64,000 nucleotides of DNA from Lysinibacillus odysseyi 34hs-1 = NBRC 100172. Its GTDB lineage: Bacteria > Bacillota > Bacilli > Bacillales_A > Planococcaceae. A program made the position numbers and the translations under genes. Positions 57,701-64,000 of this stretch are shown here, in pieces (the first letter of the stretch is position 1; each line of letters starts with the position of its first letter). Under the pieces are notes generated by a model. The model made no database searches. It had not been told where the DNA came from and worked only from the letters and a program-made list of their open reading frames with translations. The DNA lies in assembly GCF_001591965.1 (NCBI RefSeq), contig NZ_BCVX01000016.1, positions 1 to 64,000 of the forward strand, read 5' to 3'.

Positions 57701-57735
57701 AAAAGCGGAAGGCTATCGTATGCCAACCGCTTTTT
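57701..57735. terminator. Bidirectional terminator, copy 1
   Basis: AAAAGCGGAAGGC pairs with GCCAACCGCTTTT. It sits at the 3' side of the leftward gene at 57744. A near copy lies at 58605. Confidence 0.75.
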
Positions 57736-57743
57736 CACAGCAA

Positions 57744-58385
57744 TTAATCCAATTCAAATGGATACTTCTCGATATTCTGCGACCAATACATAGGGATCAA
57801 CGCTACTTCATAATATCCTGCCGCTCCGCTTAATTTACGAGGTTCATCATAAATTCCAAACTCAGCTAAAAAAACAGCAGGGTCCGTACCACCTTCCGGA
57901 ATAAACTTAACGCGGGCAATTTCATCGTCTTTAAATATTACACTGGCGTTTCGATAATGATCAGTGTCCGCTAGAGCGTAGTAGTCCGCTATATCCGTGC
58001 GATTCCCTGTAAAGACGAATGTCCCATCGATGTAAGGTCCAATATTGCCGTCGATTGTAAACTTCGCTAATACGGCGCCTTTTTTCAGTTGAATAAGTTG
58101 GGCGACTGGTTTATTTTCTTTCTTCCCTGTAGTTGTACTCACCGGCTGTACTTCGACAGCCTTCGCAGCAGCATGTTCCTCATTCGCTTTTTCCGCCTTT
58201 GCTCTTGCCGCCGCCACTTTCTCCGCGGCCAGTTCCGCTTCCGATTTCGTTTGCGTGTAGCGAGGGACTTCCGTTGTAGCGGGCTCTGCCTCTTCCCTGG
58301 CATCCGGCATGATTAATCCGAAGATGGCTAACGCTGCAAAGACGTATACCCACATGCGCCAACGCTTGTACCACGGTTTTTTCAT
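57744..58385 (-). CDS. Membrane-anchored protein of unknown function
   Basis: A 213-residue protein. One N-terminal membrane helix ([16 protein letters not shown], about 11-26), an E/A/K-rich coiled-coil stalk (about 48-80), then an outer beta-rich domain ([20 protein letters not shown] onward). GGGGTGG precedes ATG. Superficially like prophage superinfection or host-surface proteins, but I recognise no family. Confidence 0.7.
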   Translation of the reverse strand: MKKPWYKRWRMWVYVFAALAIFGLIMPDAREEAEPATTEVPRYTQTKSEAELAAEKVAAARAKAEKANEEHAAAKAVEVQPVSTTTGKKENKPVAQLIQLKKGAVLAKFTIDGNIGPYIDGTFVFTGNRTDIADYYALADTDHYRNASVIFKDDEIARVKFIPEGGTDPAVFLAEFGIYDEPRKLSGAAGYYEVALIPMYWSQNIEKYPFELD

Positions 58386-58604
58386 AAAATACCACCCCTT
58401 ACTTTATATCCCATAATGTTAAACCAGTTTATACTTCTCGTCAAAGCAAAAAAGACGCCCTGCAGAGTAGCAGAAGCGCCTTATTTTCGGAAAAAGCTAT
58501 AAGCGGTGATGAATCACGCTATTAGCTTATGCTGCGGATATGCCATTTATGACTTAATTCGGAATTACCTAAATCGCCAATCCTTCATCAATGTTAACAA
58601 AAGC

Positions 58605-58641
58605 AAAAGCGGCAGGCTATCTTGGGCCAACCGCTTTTTTT
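58605..58641. terminator. Bidirectional terminator, copy 2
   Basis: AAAAGCGGCAGGC pairs with GCCAACCGCTTTT, then TTTTG. Nearly identical to 57701-57735 and again at the 3' side of a leftward gene. A weaker hairpin, CTGC/GCAG with T-run on the minus strand, lies at 58450-58480. Confidence 0.78.
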
Positions 58642-58645
58642 GCGT

Positions 58646-58864
58646 TTATTCTCCTTTATCTACCCATACGATCTTCTTTCCGATAGCCTCTGCAATTTGA
58701 TGCGCCTCATCATAACGGAGGGAACCGCGGCTTAATTTATTGGACAGATTTTGAACTGATGTCTTTTTGTCGTCCGGCAAGCTTTCATTTAGCTTTTCTA
58801 CGACGTCAGTCAATGTAATGCCTGCGGCTGCTAAATAGCTTTTGATTTCGTTTTTTATGTACAT
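58646..58864 (-). CDS. Small helix-turn-helix regulator of the element
   Basis: A 72-residue all-helical protein, KSYLAAAGITLTDVVEKLNE then VQNLSNKLSRGSLRYDEAHQIAEAIG, which reads as a Cro/CI-like helix-turn-helix common in Bacillales prophages. AGAGGTG precedes ATG 58864. It is divergent from the 59001 gene across an operator-rich gap, the usual position of a repressor. Confidence 0.7.
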   Translation of the reverse strand: MYIKNEIKSYLAAAGITLTDVVEKLNESLPDDKKTSVQNLSNKLSRGSLRYDEAHQIAEAIGKKIVWVDKGE

Positions 58865-58889
58865 AGTAAACACCTCTTATTTATACATT

Positions 58890-58965
58890 ATCACGTTTTT
58901 AAATATTTTTAAACTTTTTCGTGTAAAATTATTGACTTATTAAACGAAAACGTTTAAATTTATAT
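58890..58965. promoter_or_regulatory. Divergent control region with operator-like repeats
   Basis: TTAAACG-AAAA-CGTTTAA (58940-58957) is a perfect inverted repeat lying behind TTGACT (58933-58938). A second imperfect pair, CACGTTTTTAAA and TTTAAACTTTTTCGTG, covers about 58892-58923. This looks like the switch between the repressor gene (leftward) and the rightward gene at 59001. Confidence 0.6.
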
Positions 58966-59000
58966 CGAGAAGTATAAAACAAGTAAAAGGAGTGTTAGAT

Positions 59001-59255
59001 ATGAACACGATAATACAAATCGAAGAAATCGAGCCAGGTTGGGTAGTAACCTCAACTAAAACGACAATTATTCCGGATGTGGAACTATGCGTCTATTCAG
59101 AAATGGACGGATGCCAAGATGCTACGCTACGGATGGGAAAAGCGGAAATCAACCTTAAATGGAACGCAGAACTCGCTGCAGATTTAGCGAACATCGACGA
59201 ACTTGAAGCAATCGAACTTATCGCTCTACTGGCCGCACATAGCCAACAGTACTGA
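59001..59255 (+). CDS. Small acidic protein of the element
   Basis: An 84-residue acidic protein (IEEIEPGWVVTSTKTT at the start, ELAADLANIDELEAIELIAL near the end). AAAGGAG lies nine bases before ATG 59001. First gene rightward from the control region. No family recognised; early prophage gene by position. Confidence 0.65.
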   Translation: MNTIIQIEEIEPGWVVTSTKTTIIPDVELCVYSEMDGCQDATLRMGKAEINLKWNAELAADLANIDELEAIELIALLAAHSQQY

Positions 59256-59283
59256 TTACATAATTGAAAAAGGAGGTGAACGG

Positions 59284-59376
59284 TTGTTACAGGGAATCGC
59301 GTTGATTGTAGGAATTTCGCTCGTAGTTAGCGGAGTAGTCGAGATTGTAAAGAAGAAGAAGCGTAAGGTATGTTAG
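59284..59376 (+). CDS. 30-residue single-helix membrane peptide
   Basis: MLQGIALIVGISLVVSGVVE followed by a KKKKRK tail: one membrane helix and a very basic end. Starts with TTG, eight or so bases after the strong site AAAGGAGGTGA. Such tiny membrane peptides recur in prophages and toxin or holin-like genes. Function unknown. Confidence 0.6.
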   Translation: MLQGIALIVGISLVVSGVVEIVKKKKRKVC

Positions 59377-59380
59377 CAGT

Positions 59381-59454
59381 TTACCGGTATTCATTACGGT
59401 AAGGGTAGTTAGTAAGCGTTTATTACGGTATAAGTTCCAGTAAATTTACCGTAA
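59381..59454. repeat. Four TTACSGTAA-type sites
   Basis: TTACCGGTA (59381), TTACGGTAA (59394), TTACGGTAT (59423) and TTACCGTAA (59446): near-palindromic nonamers in 74 bases. Related CGGTAATA units recur at 60808-60878. They look like binding sites for an element-encoded protein. Confidence 0.55.
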
Positions 59455-59464
59455 TTCGGGCGTA

Positions 59465-59629
59465 TTGGAGCGTTTTACTAGGGCAAACGAAGTCCTGCAG
59501 TTGCAGATGCAGGCGGTCATCTTCTTTGGCGGGTTGGTGACGACGGGTGAGCGGTTGGCGACGGTTACCTTAAAGAAGCAGTATGCGGCAACATACTGCG
59601 ATAAGATCGGCGCGGCAACGTCGATTTGA
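59465..59629 (+). CDS. Possible 54-residue small protein
   Basis: Frame from TTG 59465, too short for usual gene calls. The translation includes LQLQMQAVIFFGGLVTTGER and KQYAATYCDKIGAATSI, protein-like and possibly with a short membrane stretch. No good ribosome site, but a terminator follows 37 bases after the stop. Confidence 0.35.
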   Translation: MERFTRANEVLQLQMQAVIFFGGLVTTGERLATVTLKKQYAATYCDKIGAATSI

Positions 59630-59665
59630 GAGACGGAACAGTTGGCGATGTTTCGATAGAGGTTG

Positions 59666-59700
59666 GCGGGTATTTTGCAGAATACTCGCTTCTTTTTATT
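59666..59700 (+). terminator. Terminator of the small-gene block
   Basis: GCGGGTATT pairs with AATACTCGC (one G-U), then TTCTTTTTATT. Confidence 0.75.
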
Positions 59701-59941
59701 AAAGTTCACGATTTCGCCATAATTAGGGTGCGCGAAAGGTGTGCGATATGTATGGTTTTGAGTATATAAGTGAGTAGGAGAAAATAGGGCGAATTGCTCG
59801 TCCCAACATTTCTCATTCAACTCTGCTTATAAAGTAGAGGGTGCCATGTCGCAACTTCGGAATTCTAGTGTGCATCGTAGAGTATGGAGAAGGAATGATG
59901 TACCAATTTCCGGATTTTATTCCGCATTGTACAGTAACCGT

Positions 59942-59981
59942 TAATTTTTTAAGGAAAAACTCGAGGGTAACTATATAGAGG
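59942..59981 (+). promoter_or_regulatory. Repeated promoter-like unit, copy 1
   Basis: TAATTTTTT then AGGAAAAACTCGAGGGTAAC and TATATAGAG. The -10 like TATATA is at 59972-59977. It repeats at 60043. The stretch 59701-59941 before it shows nothing firm. Confidence 0.5.
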
Positions 59982-60042
59982 GAAGATTTATTCAATTCCG
60001 TGTCCGCTTTTTCATGTTTTGCTGTGAATAGGTAAGTAATAT

Positions 60043-60083
60043 CTAATTTTTGCAGGAAAAACTCGGGATAAGTATATAGAGAA
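60043..60083 (+). promoter_or_regulatory. Repeated promoter-like unit, copy 2
   Basis: CTAATTTTTGCAGGAAAAAC, then TCGGGATAAG and TATATAGAG. TTGCAG (60050-60055), 17 bases, TATATA (60073-60078) make a good promoter about 70 bases before the 60151 gene. Confidence 0.6.
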
Positions 60084-60150
60084 ACAAATTACCGTCGAGC
60101 AATCGGCGCTGACATATAACCAATAACAATTTATCAAAGGAGCGATTCAT

Positions 60151-60615
60151 ATGAAACAAACGAAAGAGCAGCCGCAAAAGGCGCTACCTTACGAGTGGGA
60201 CGGCGGCTGGGTAGGCATGCAAAACGAGGTCTTAACGATCTATACGCTACATCCGGATTTCAAGGGCAATACGTTAATGGTTTACGCGTACCTGCTAAAA
60301 AACTTCAACCGGGAAAAGGGACGGAGCTATCCATCCTATGCCAATATGTCGCGAACGCTCGGTATCCATGAGGACACGATTGAGACATGTATTAGAACGC
60401 TCAGCAAGCTCGGGATGATTACCGTTCACGCGATCGGAGGACCACGCCGCAAACGACACGAGTATACGTTTAAGCCGCTTATAACGACCGAGGCGACGTT
60501 CATAGACCGTTTCCCGGAGGCTATGCCGGCACTTGAAAAACGTCGAGCAGCGGAACGAGAGGCGGAGGAGAAGCGTCGCCAGGCGGAAGCTGAGGTGATT
60601 ATCGAATGGGACTAG
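60151..60615 (+). CDS. Helix-turn-helix (HTH_36-like) replication-type protein
   Basis: A 154-residue protein. The winged-helix region TLMVYAYLLKNFNREKGRSY then SYANMSRTLGIHEDTIETCIRTLSKLGMI is the HTH_36 pattern found in phage and plasmid replication initiators and DnaD-like proteins. The C-terminus is a charged helix (KRRAAEREAEEKRRQAEAE). AAAGGAG precedes ATG. Direct repeats follow at once downstream, which supports a replication role. Confidence 0.75.
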   Translation: MKQTKEQPQKALPYEWDGGWVGMQNEVLTIYTLHPDFKGNTLMVYAYLLKNFNREKGRSYPSYANMSRTLGIHEDTIETCIRTLSKLGMITVHAIGGPRRKRHEYTFKPLITTEATFIDRFPEAMPALEKRRAAEREAEEKRRQAEAEVIIEWD

Positions 60616-60683
60616 CTCTGACACCCGAATTTTCCCCTTATAACAGCAGAATTTTACGCTCACGGCAAAGGCTTTTTAGGGTC

Positions 60684-60724
60684 TATAAAGACTTAATCTT
60701 ATAAAGACCTATCACTATAAAGAC
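60684..60724 (+). repeat. Three iteron-like repeats with 16-bp period
   Basis: TATAAAGAC occurs at 60684, 60700 and 60716, exactly 16 bases apart, just after the HTH gene. Spacing and AT content fit a small replication origin or operator array. Confidence 0.6.
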
Positions 60725-60730
60725 TTAAAA

Positions 60731-60917
60731 TATTATGCGGAGCTAAAGCTCCTATTGTCCTTACTATCGTAAGTCCAATATAAGTATTGATACGCTAATG
60801 AAAGTACACCGGTAATAAAGAGATAGCGGTAATAAGCGTATATATCTATCGTCAAATGCAAACATTTAACCGGTAATACTAGATTGGGAGATTGTAAGAA
60901 CGAAGTATTATGCGGAG
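60731..60917 (+). repeat. Repeat-rich gap bounded by TATTATGCGGAG
   Basis: The 12-mer TATTATGCGGAG is at 60731-60742 and 60906-60917. Between them lie ACCGGTAATA (60808), GCGGTAATA (60826) and ACCGGTAATA (60869), related to the sites at 59381-59454. No gene fits here. Confidence 0.55.
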
Positions 60918-60951
60918 ATATAAGCAACCAAAAACAAGGGGGAATCAGCCA

Positions 60952-61914
60952 ATGACTAATTCAGTTGCTGCCAAGATGAAAGCCAGTAAAACAACGTTCG
61001 CATTAATCGAATACGCAAAAGCAAACGGTACTACTATCACATACGAAAACGTTTATCCGGGTTCGATATTCACGCATAAACTCCTTACGGCGTTCCATTA
61101 CGTCAAGCCTGGCGAGGGAGTTACGAATCCTAAAAGTCCGTCAATACTTGAGCGCTTTGCCAACGTAGATGATGTACGGTTAAAAATGGCTAAGGTGACG
61201 ACGCTCGAGGGAATGTCGAGGGAGTTCGGCAAACTAGCAGAGCATTATGAACGTGAGAGCATCCGAGCGAATCCGCCGATTAACGATAAGGCTTATGTAG
61301 AGCGAGCAGACTTCACAGTAACGGACTTATATAACGATTTAATGTCAGCGATTGAGTGGTCGCTACTGCGCTATATGGCGTTGGTTGGTACGTTTGGGTT
61401 CGCTGCGCTGCCGTTTTATTCTAGCGTGCTGGACTACGCCTATTACGCCCAAGAGCGCAAGAAGTTCCGTCGCTGCAAGTACATGTTTTGTCTGAACGTG
61501 TTTCCGGTCGCTAAAGAAAATGTACGCGAGGATAAGGCAAAGCGAGTGGACAGTCGGTACTGTTGCGACACATGCCGTAAAGCATCGTATGAGGTGAAAC
61601 AACGCTTTAAAAAGACAGGCTCTTATTTACCGGTTGAGTATTATTCGCCGTTACGTAGTGAGTCGGTAGATGATCGGTTTAGACTGCATGAGGAAACGCA
61701 GCCAGCTTACAAGATTGACGAAGAGCTAGCGAAGAAAAAGCCCGTATTCAAGGCGAAACCGAAAAACGAAAGCTATGAGCACGGGGAAATGGTCAAATAC
61801 AAAACGATGGCCGAAGCGAAAGAATCACAAAAAAAATCTGAAAAAGTTGATAAAATAGCTGTTTATCGACAGATTATCCGTCAGACACATCCCTATGTTA
61901 GTGAAGGGCGATAG
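60952..61914 (+). CDS. Element protein with a Cys-rich zinc-binding motif
   Basis: A 320-residue protein. The middle has Cys-x4-Cys (RRCKYMFCLN) and, 40 residues on, YCCDTCRKASYEVK, a pattern like the CGNR-type zinc finger. A helical N-terminal half and a K/E-rich tail surround it. AAGGGGG selects ATG 60952 over an upstream in-frame ATG. Function unknown; position after the iterons suggests replication or transcription control. Confidence 0.7.
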   Translation: MTNSVAAKMKASKTTFALIEYAKANGTTITYENVYPGSIFTHKLLTAFHYVKPGEGVTNPKSPSILERFANVDDVRLKMAKVTTLEGMSREFGKLAEHYERESIRANPPINDKAYVERADFTVTDLYNDLMSAIEWSLLRYMALVGTFGFAALPFYSSVLDYAYYAQERKKFRRCKYMFCLNVFPVAKENVREDKAKRVDSRYCCDTCRKASYEVKQRFKKTGSYLPVEYYSPLRSESVDDRFRLHEETQPAYKIDEELAKKKPVFKAKPKNESYEHGEMVKYKTMAEAKESQKKSEKVDKIAVYRQIIRQTHPYVSEGR

Positions 61915-61990
61915 CCCGCCTTTATTTTTAACTGCATAGCGTCATTTTAAATCAATTTAAACCAATCTAAACCAATGGGAGGGGTAAGAA

Positions 61991-62227
61991 GTGGAGATTT
62001 TATGGGAAATATATGGCATGCGTAACTATTTGAAACTATCTCAGAGACAAATAGCAGAGCAAATGGGGGTTTCTAGGAGCGCAGTAAACGACGTAGAGAA
62101 CATGCGAAGAAATCCAAGCGCTTCCTTTTTAGCGGCGTTCAATCGTACATTTGAAAAGTACAAGACGCCCGATTTCTATTTATTTTTGAACAGTTTTAAA
62201 AAAATAGTATATAAATATCCAATATAA
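61991..62227 (+). CDS. XRE-family helix-turn-helix protein
   Basis: A 78-residue regulator: RNYLKLSQRQIAEQMGVSRS then AVNDVENMRRNPSASFL is a classic Cro/CI helix-turn-helix. Starts with GTG, about ten bases after GGGAGGGG. Second small regulator in the element besides the 58646 gene. Confidence 0.82.
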   Translation: MEILWEIYGMRNYLKLSQRQIAEQMGVSRSAVNDVENMRRNPSASFLAAFNRTFEKYKTPDFYLFLNSFKKIVYKYPI

Positions 62228-62272
62228 CAATAGCATTAAAATCGACGGAAGTCAACTGTAGGGGTGCAGAAA

Positions 62273-62503
62273 ATGGCGGTAGAGATGTGGCGTTTGGATG
62301 ATGAAAATTGGGCGTTCTATTGTGATATGGAGCATAAAGCGATTCACCGCAGTATACGACGCTCAAAAGGGTGGGAAGAAATGGCGACGTACCAAAAGAA
62401 CGATAAGTTAATAGCGATTCAATATCGATTACCGACGAGCGATTATCGCAAAGCAAGGCGGCTAGTTTTACGTGTACATGATTCCGTAGAATCAAGCGCC
62501 TAG
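62273..62503 (+). CDS. Small unknown element protein
   Basis: A 76-residue basic protein with many Trp and Arg (MWRLDDENWAFYCDMEHKAI, then RRSKGWEEMATYQ). AGGGGTG lies six bases before ATG 62273. No family recognised. Confidence 0.6.
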   Translation: MAVEMWRLDDENWAFYCDMEHKAIHRSIRRSKGWEEMATYQKNDKLIAIQYRLPTSDYRKARRLVLRVHDSVESSA

Positions 62504-62622
62504 AGGCATTTCTAGTGCGGTGTGATAAATAAGTCGAGGAACGATTTAAAAGCGCTCCTAGCAAGGGGAAATAACGGTTTCATGTACGTATGTGGCTCGG
62601 AAAAATGAAGGTGGTGAAAAGT

Positions 62623-62928
62623 TTGCACACAGTCTATATAAATCACGAAGTAACACAGACAGCCGATGGCCGTTTTGCTTCAACGATTTGCGTTGGTAAC
62701 GCTGTTGCAAGAACGAGATATTACGAAAATCGCACGTTTATGTATGTAGCAATTCGTGGGCTGCTGAATGTCTTGAGTGCGTTGCCGGACGGAACAACTG
62801 TCCAATTAAACAGCAACATTTTTAATCTACACAACGTACTTGATCCGAGTTACGAGTATCCGATGAAAACTCGCCAGTATTTGTTGGATGATATCGAGAA
62901 AAAAGGACTAAAAATAGAGCTGCAATAG
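62623..62928 (+). CDS. Unknown element protein, possibly RNase H-like fold
   Basis: A 101-residue protein: HTVYINHEVTQTADGRFAST, YVAIRGLLNVLSALPDGTTVQL and NSNIFNLHNVL alternate strand and helix in a way that resembles small RNase H-like phage proteins, but acidic catalytic residues are not clear. TTG 62623 follows GGTGGTG by seven bases; ATG 62605 is an alternative. Low certainty on fold. Confidence 0.55.
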   Translation: MHTVYINHEVTQTADGRFASTICVGNAVARTRYYENRTFMYVAIRGLLNVLSALPDGTTVQLNSNIFNLHNVLDPSYEYPMKTRQYLLDDIEKKGLKIELQ

Positions 62929-62951
62929 CTCAAACAAAGGGGATAAAAAAG

Positions 62952-63542
62952 ATGGCAAAAAAACAAATGGATAATAAAAAAACTTTAGCAGAGCGTAAAT
63001 GCCGGGATTGTGGCGAAATAAAGCCGTTGAGTGATTTCTCGAAAAAGAAAAGCGGACCACTAGGTTATGCTAATCAATGTAAAGCCTGCCGATGTCTGCA
63101 TCGTAAAAAGACGGACAGCTACTTAAAAGAGCGGATAAGGAAACATCAATACCGACATAACTCGGCTACGTATTACACGGACGAGCTGATCCATCGGTTA
63201 CGTACTGCGGAAAAGTGTTGTTATTGCGGCAAGCCGTTTGTAGATCAGACAGGACATGCAATGCAACCTACTCTCGATCACGTATATAGCAGCAACTCGA
63301 ATACGGACCACAATATCGTAATTTGCCACCGAGCATGTAACTCCTCTAAAGGGAAACTTCATATTTACGACTATTTCCAGGCGTCGGCGACCTTTACCGA
63401 TGAACTTTTTGCGGAATTTTTAAAAGACTTTATAGGACGACTGTATAAAGTCACAGTGACTGACGCTGATATACCGTACTTAACGGCAGAACTCAAAGCG
63501 GAAAGCGAAGAATACAAGCGTGGAACAGGCGCTTTAAAATAA
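62952..63542 (+). CDS. HNH endonuclease with N-terminal zinc finger
   Basis: A 196-residue protein. An N-terminal CRDCGEIKPLSDFSKKKSG with CKACR forms a zinc ribbon typical of phage HNH proteins. The nuclease core has CCYCGKPF, LDHVYSSNSN and NIVICHRACNSSKGK. AAAGGGG precedes ATG. In prophages such genes often stand just before the DNA-packaging block. Confidence 0.85.
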   Translation: MAKKQMDNKKTLAERKCRDCGEIKPLSDFSKKKSGPLGYANQCKACRCLHRKKTDSYLKERIRKHQYRHNSATYYTDELIHRLRTAEKCCYCGKPFVDQTGHAMQPTLDHVYSSNSNTDHNIVICHRACNSSKGKLHIYDYFQASATFTDELFAEFLKDFIGRLYKVTVTDADIPYLTAELKAESEEYKRGTGALK

Positions 63543-63562
63543 TTAAATTTGGGGGAATTATA

Positions 63563-64000
63563 ATGACAAAAACAACTAAAAAGCAATTAATTGAAGAGTA
63601 CGTATCAAAGGCACGCGAAACTCATGATAAATCGAAAGAGCTTCTGTTTGAGTTGGTAAAAGAAGCACGCGCAGACTATCATAAAACCAATACTGATCCG
63701 CGACTCAGCCCGGAGGGGCGAGCTTGGGAAAACGAAGCCGCTCGAAAGCATTATAAAGAAGTGTTTCTCCGTAATGCAGCTGACTTGAAAGCGGAGTATA
63801 AGCGTCATGTAGAGTATGCTAAAAAATTAGCTCACGAAGTTTTAGCGGAACAGCCCGAAAACACAATGTCTTCCTCACAAAATGCAGCATTTGAGTCCAA
63901 GTTAACGGATTTAAAAACTCGCGTATTGTTACATCCTAATCCTTCAAACGCCGTAGAATTGGTAGAGAAATTTGTGCGGGAAAATAACGATGAATATAAG
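63563..64000 (+). CDS. Helical element protein, cut by the window edge
   Basis: Open from ATG 63563 to the last base (146 codons, no stop). GGGGG lies eight bases upstream. The visible part is charged and helical (KKQLIEEYVSKARETHDKSK; RKHYKEVFLRNAADLKAEYK). Its position after an HNH gene would suit a packaging or head-assembly gene, but nothing specific is recognisable. Confidence 0.7.
   Translation, partial: MTKTTKKQLIEEYVSKARETHDKSKELLFELVKEARADYHKTNTDPRLSPEGRAWENEAARKHYKEVFLRNAADLKAEYKRHVEYAKKLAHEVLAEQPENTMSSSQNAAFESKLTDLKTRVLLHPNPSNAVELVEKFVRENNDEYK

Noticed and set aside
59446-59820. 124-codon leftward frame in the element
   Set aside because: No start signal, crosses the terminator at 59666-59700 in the opposite sense, and the plus-strand frame looks more protein-like.
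59846-59944. 32-residue frame starting ATG 59846
   Set aside because: AGAGGGTG is only two bases from the ATG and the protein shows no recognisable features.
62196-62564. 122-codon leftward frame
   Set aside because: Antisense to the 62273 gene, which has a proper ribosome site.

Overview
The window looks like a chromosome segment of a low-GC Gram-positive spore former of the Bacillales, most likely a Lysinibacillus/Solibacillus-type Planococcaceae. Evidence: Bacillus-like gene order (tsaE-tsaB-rimI-tsaD-ABC-F-rex-tatA-tatC-CPBP protease-groES-groEL, later MoxR-DUF58-transglutaminase-guaA), CIRCE, S-box, TPP and purine riboswitches, a SleL-like germination enzyme, an SLH-anchored lipase, strong AGGAGG ribosome sites and many TTG/GTG starts. 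Genus assignment is inference.

Layout. 1-1400: a truncated 5S rRNA 3' end with its terminator, a TPP riboswitch with thiW, tRNA-Asp. 1.6-9.4 kb: a lipoprotein, the t6A operon, a DnaA-box-rich intergenic region, an ABC-F ATPase (minus), rex and the Tat translocase. 9.4-13.4 kb (minus): acyl-CoA dehydrogenase, acyl-CoA synthetase and a CPBP protease. 13.5-16 kb: CIRCE-controlled groESL followed by a duplicated hairpin-rich repeat. 16-20 kb: two helical-bundle proteins and a translationally coupled ATPase/TOPRIM pair resembling phage-defence modules. 20.4-31.3 kb: DUF2243/CtaG, SleL-like glycosidase, GDSL-SLH lipase, carboxylesterase, LysR, Sel1 protein, HemAT-type oxygen sensor, heme-pathway oxidase. 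31.4-37 kb: S-box operon with a bifunctional homocysteine methyltransferase/MTHFR and cobalamin-dependent MetH. 37-42.8 kb: GNAT, a c-di-GMP protein, and the desaturase with its DesK/DesR thermosensor. 42.9-48.3 kb: proline dehydrogenase, a FetAB-like ABC transporter, and NAD salvage (pncB-nadE). 48.4-55.1 kb: small unknown gene, MoxR/DUF58/transglutaminase operon, guanine riboswitch and guaA.

55.1-64.0 kb is a prophage-like or integrative element inserted at the 3' end of guaA. It has a tyrosine recombinase, two HNH nucleases, divergent repressor-type control region, many tiny genes, a helix-turn-helix replication-type protein next to iteron-like repeats, and a gene running off the right edge. 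The distal attachment site is outside the window. A 13-bp piece of the guaA end is repeated 111 bp downstream, so the junction holds more than one insertion event or a composite attachment site.

Best candidates for something undescribed: the ATPase-TOPRIM pair (18093-20151), the guaA island with its control region and repeat clusters, the DnaA-box cluster after tsaD, and the duplicated element after groEL. All functions are read from sequence and remembered family motifs; no searches were run.
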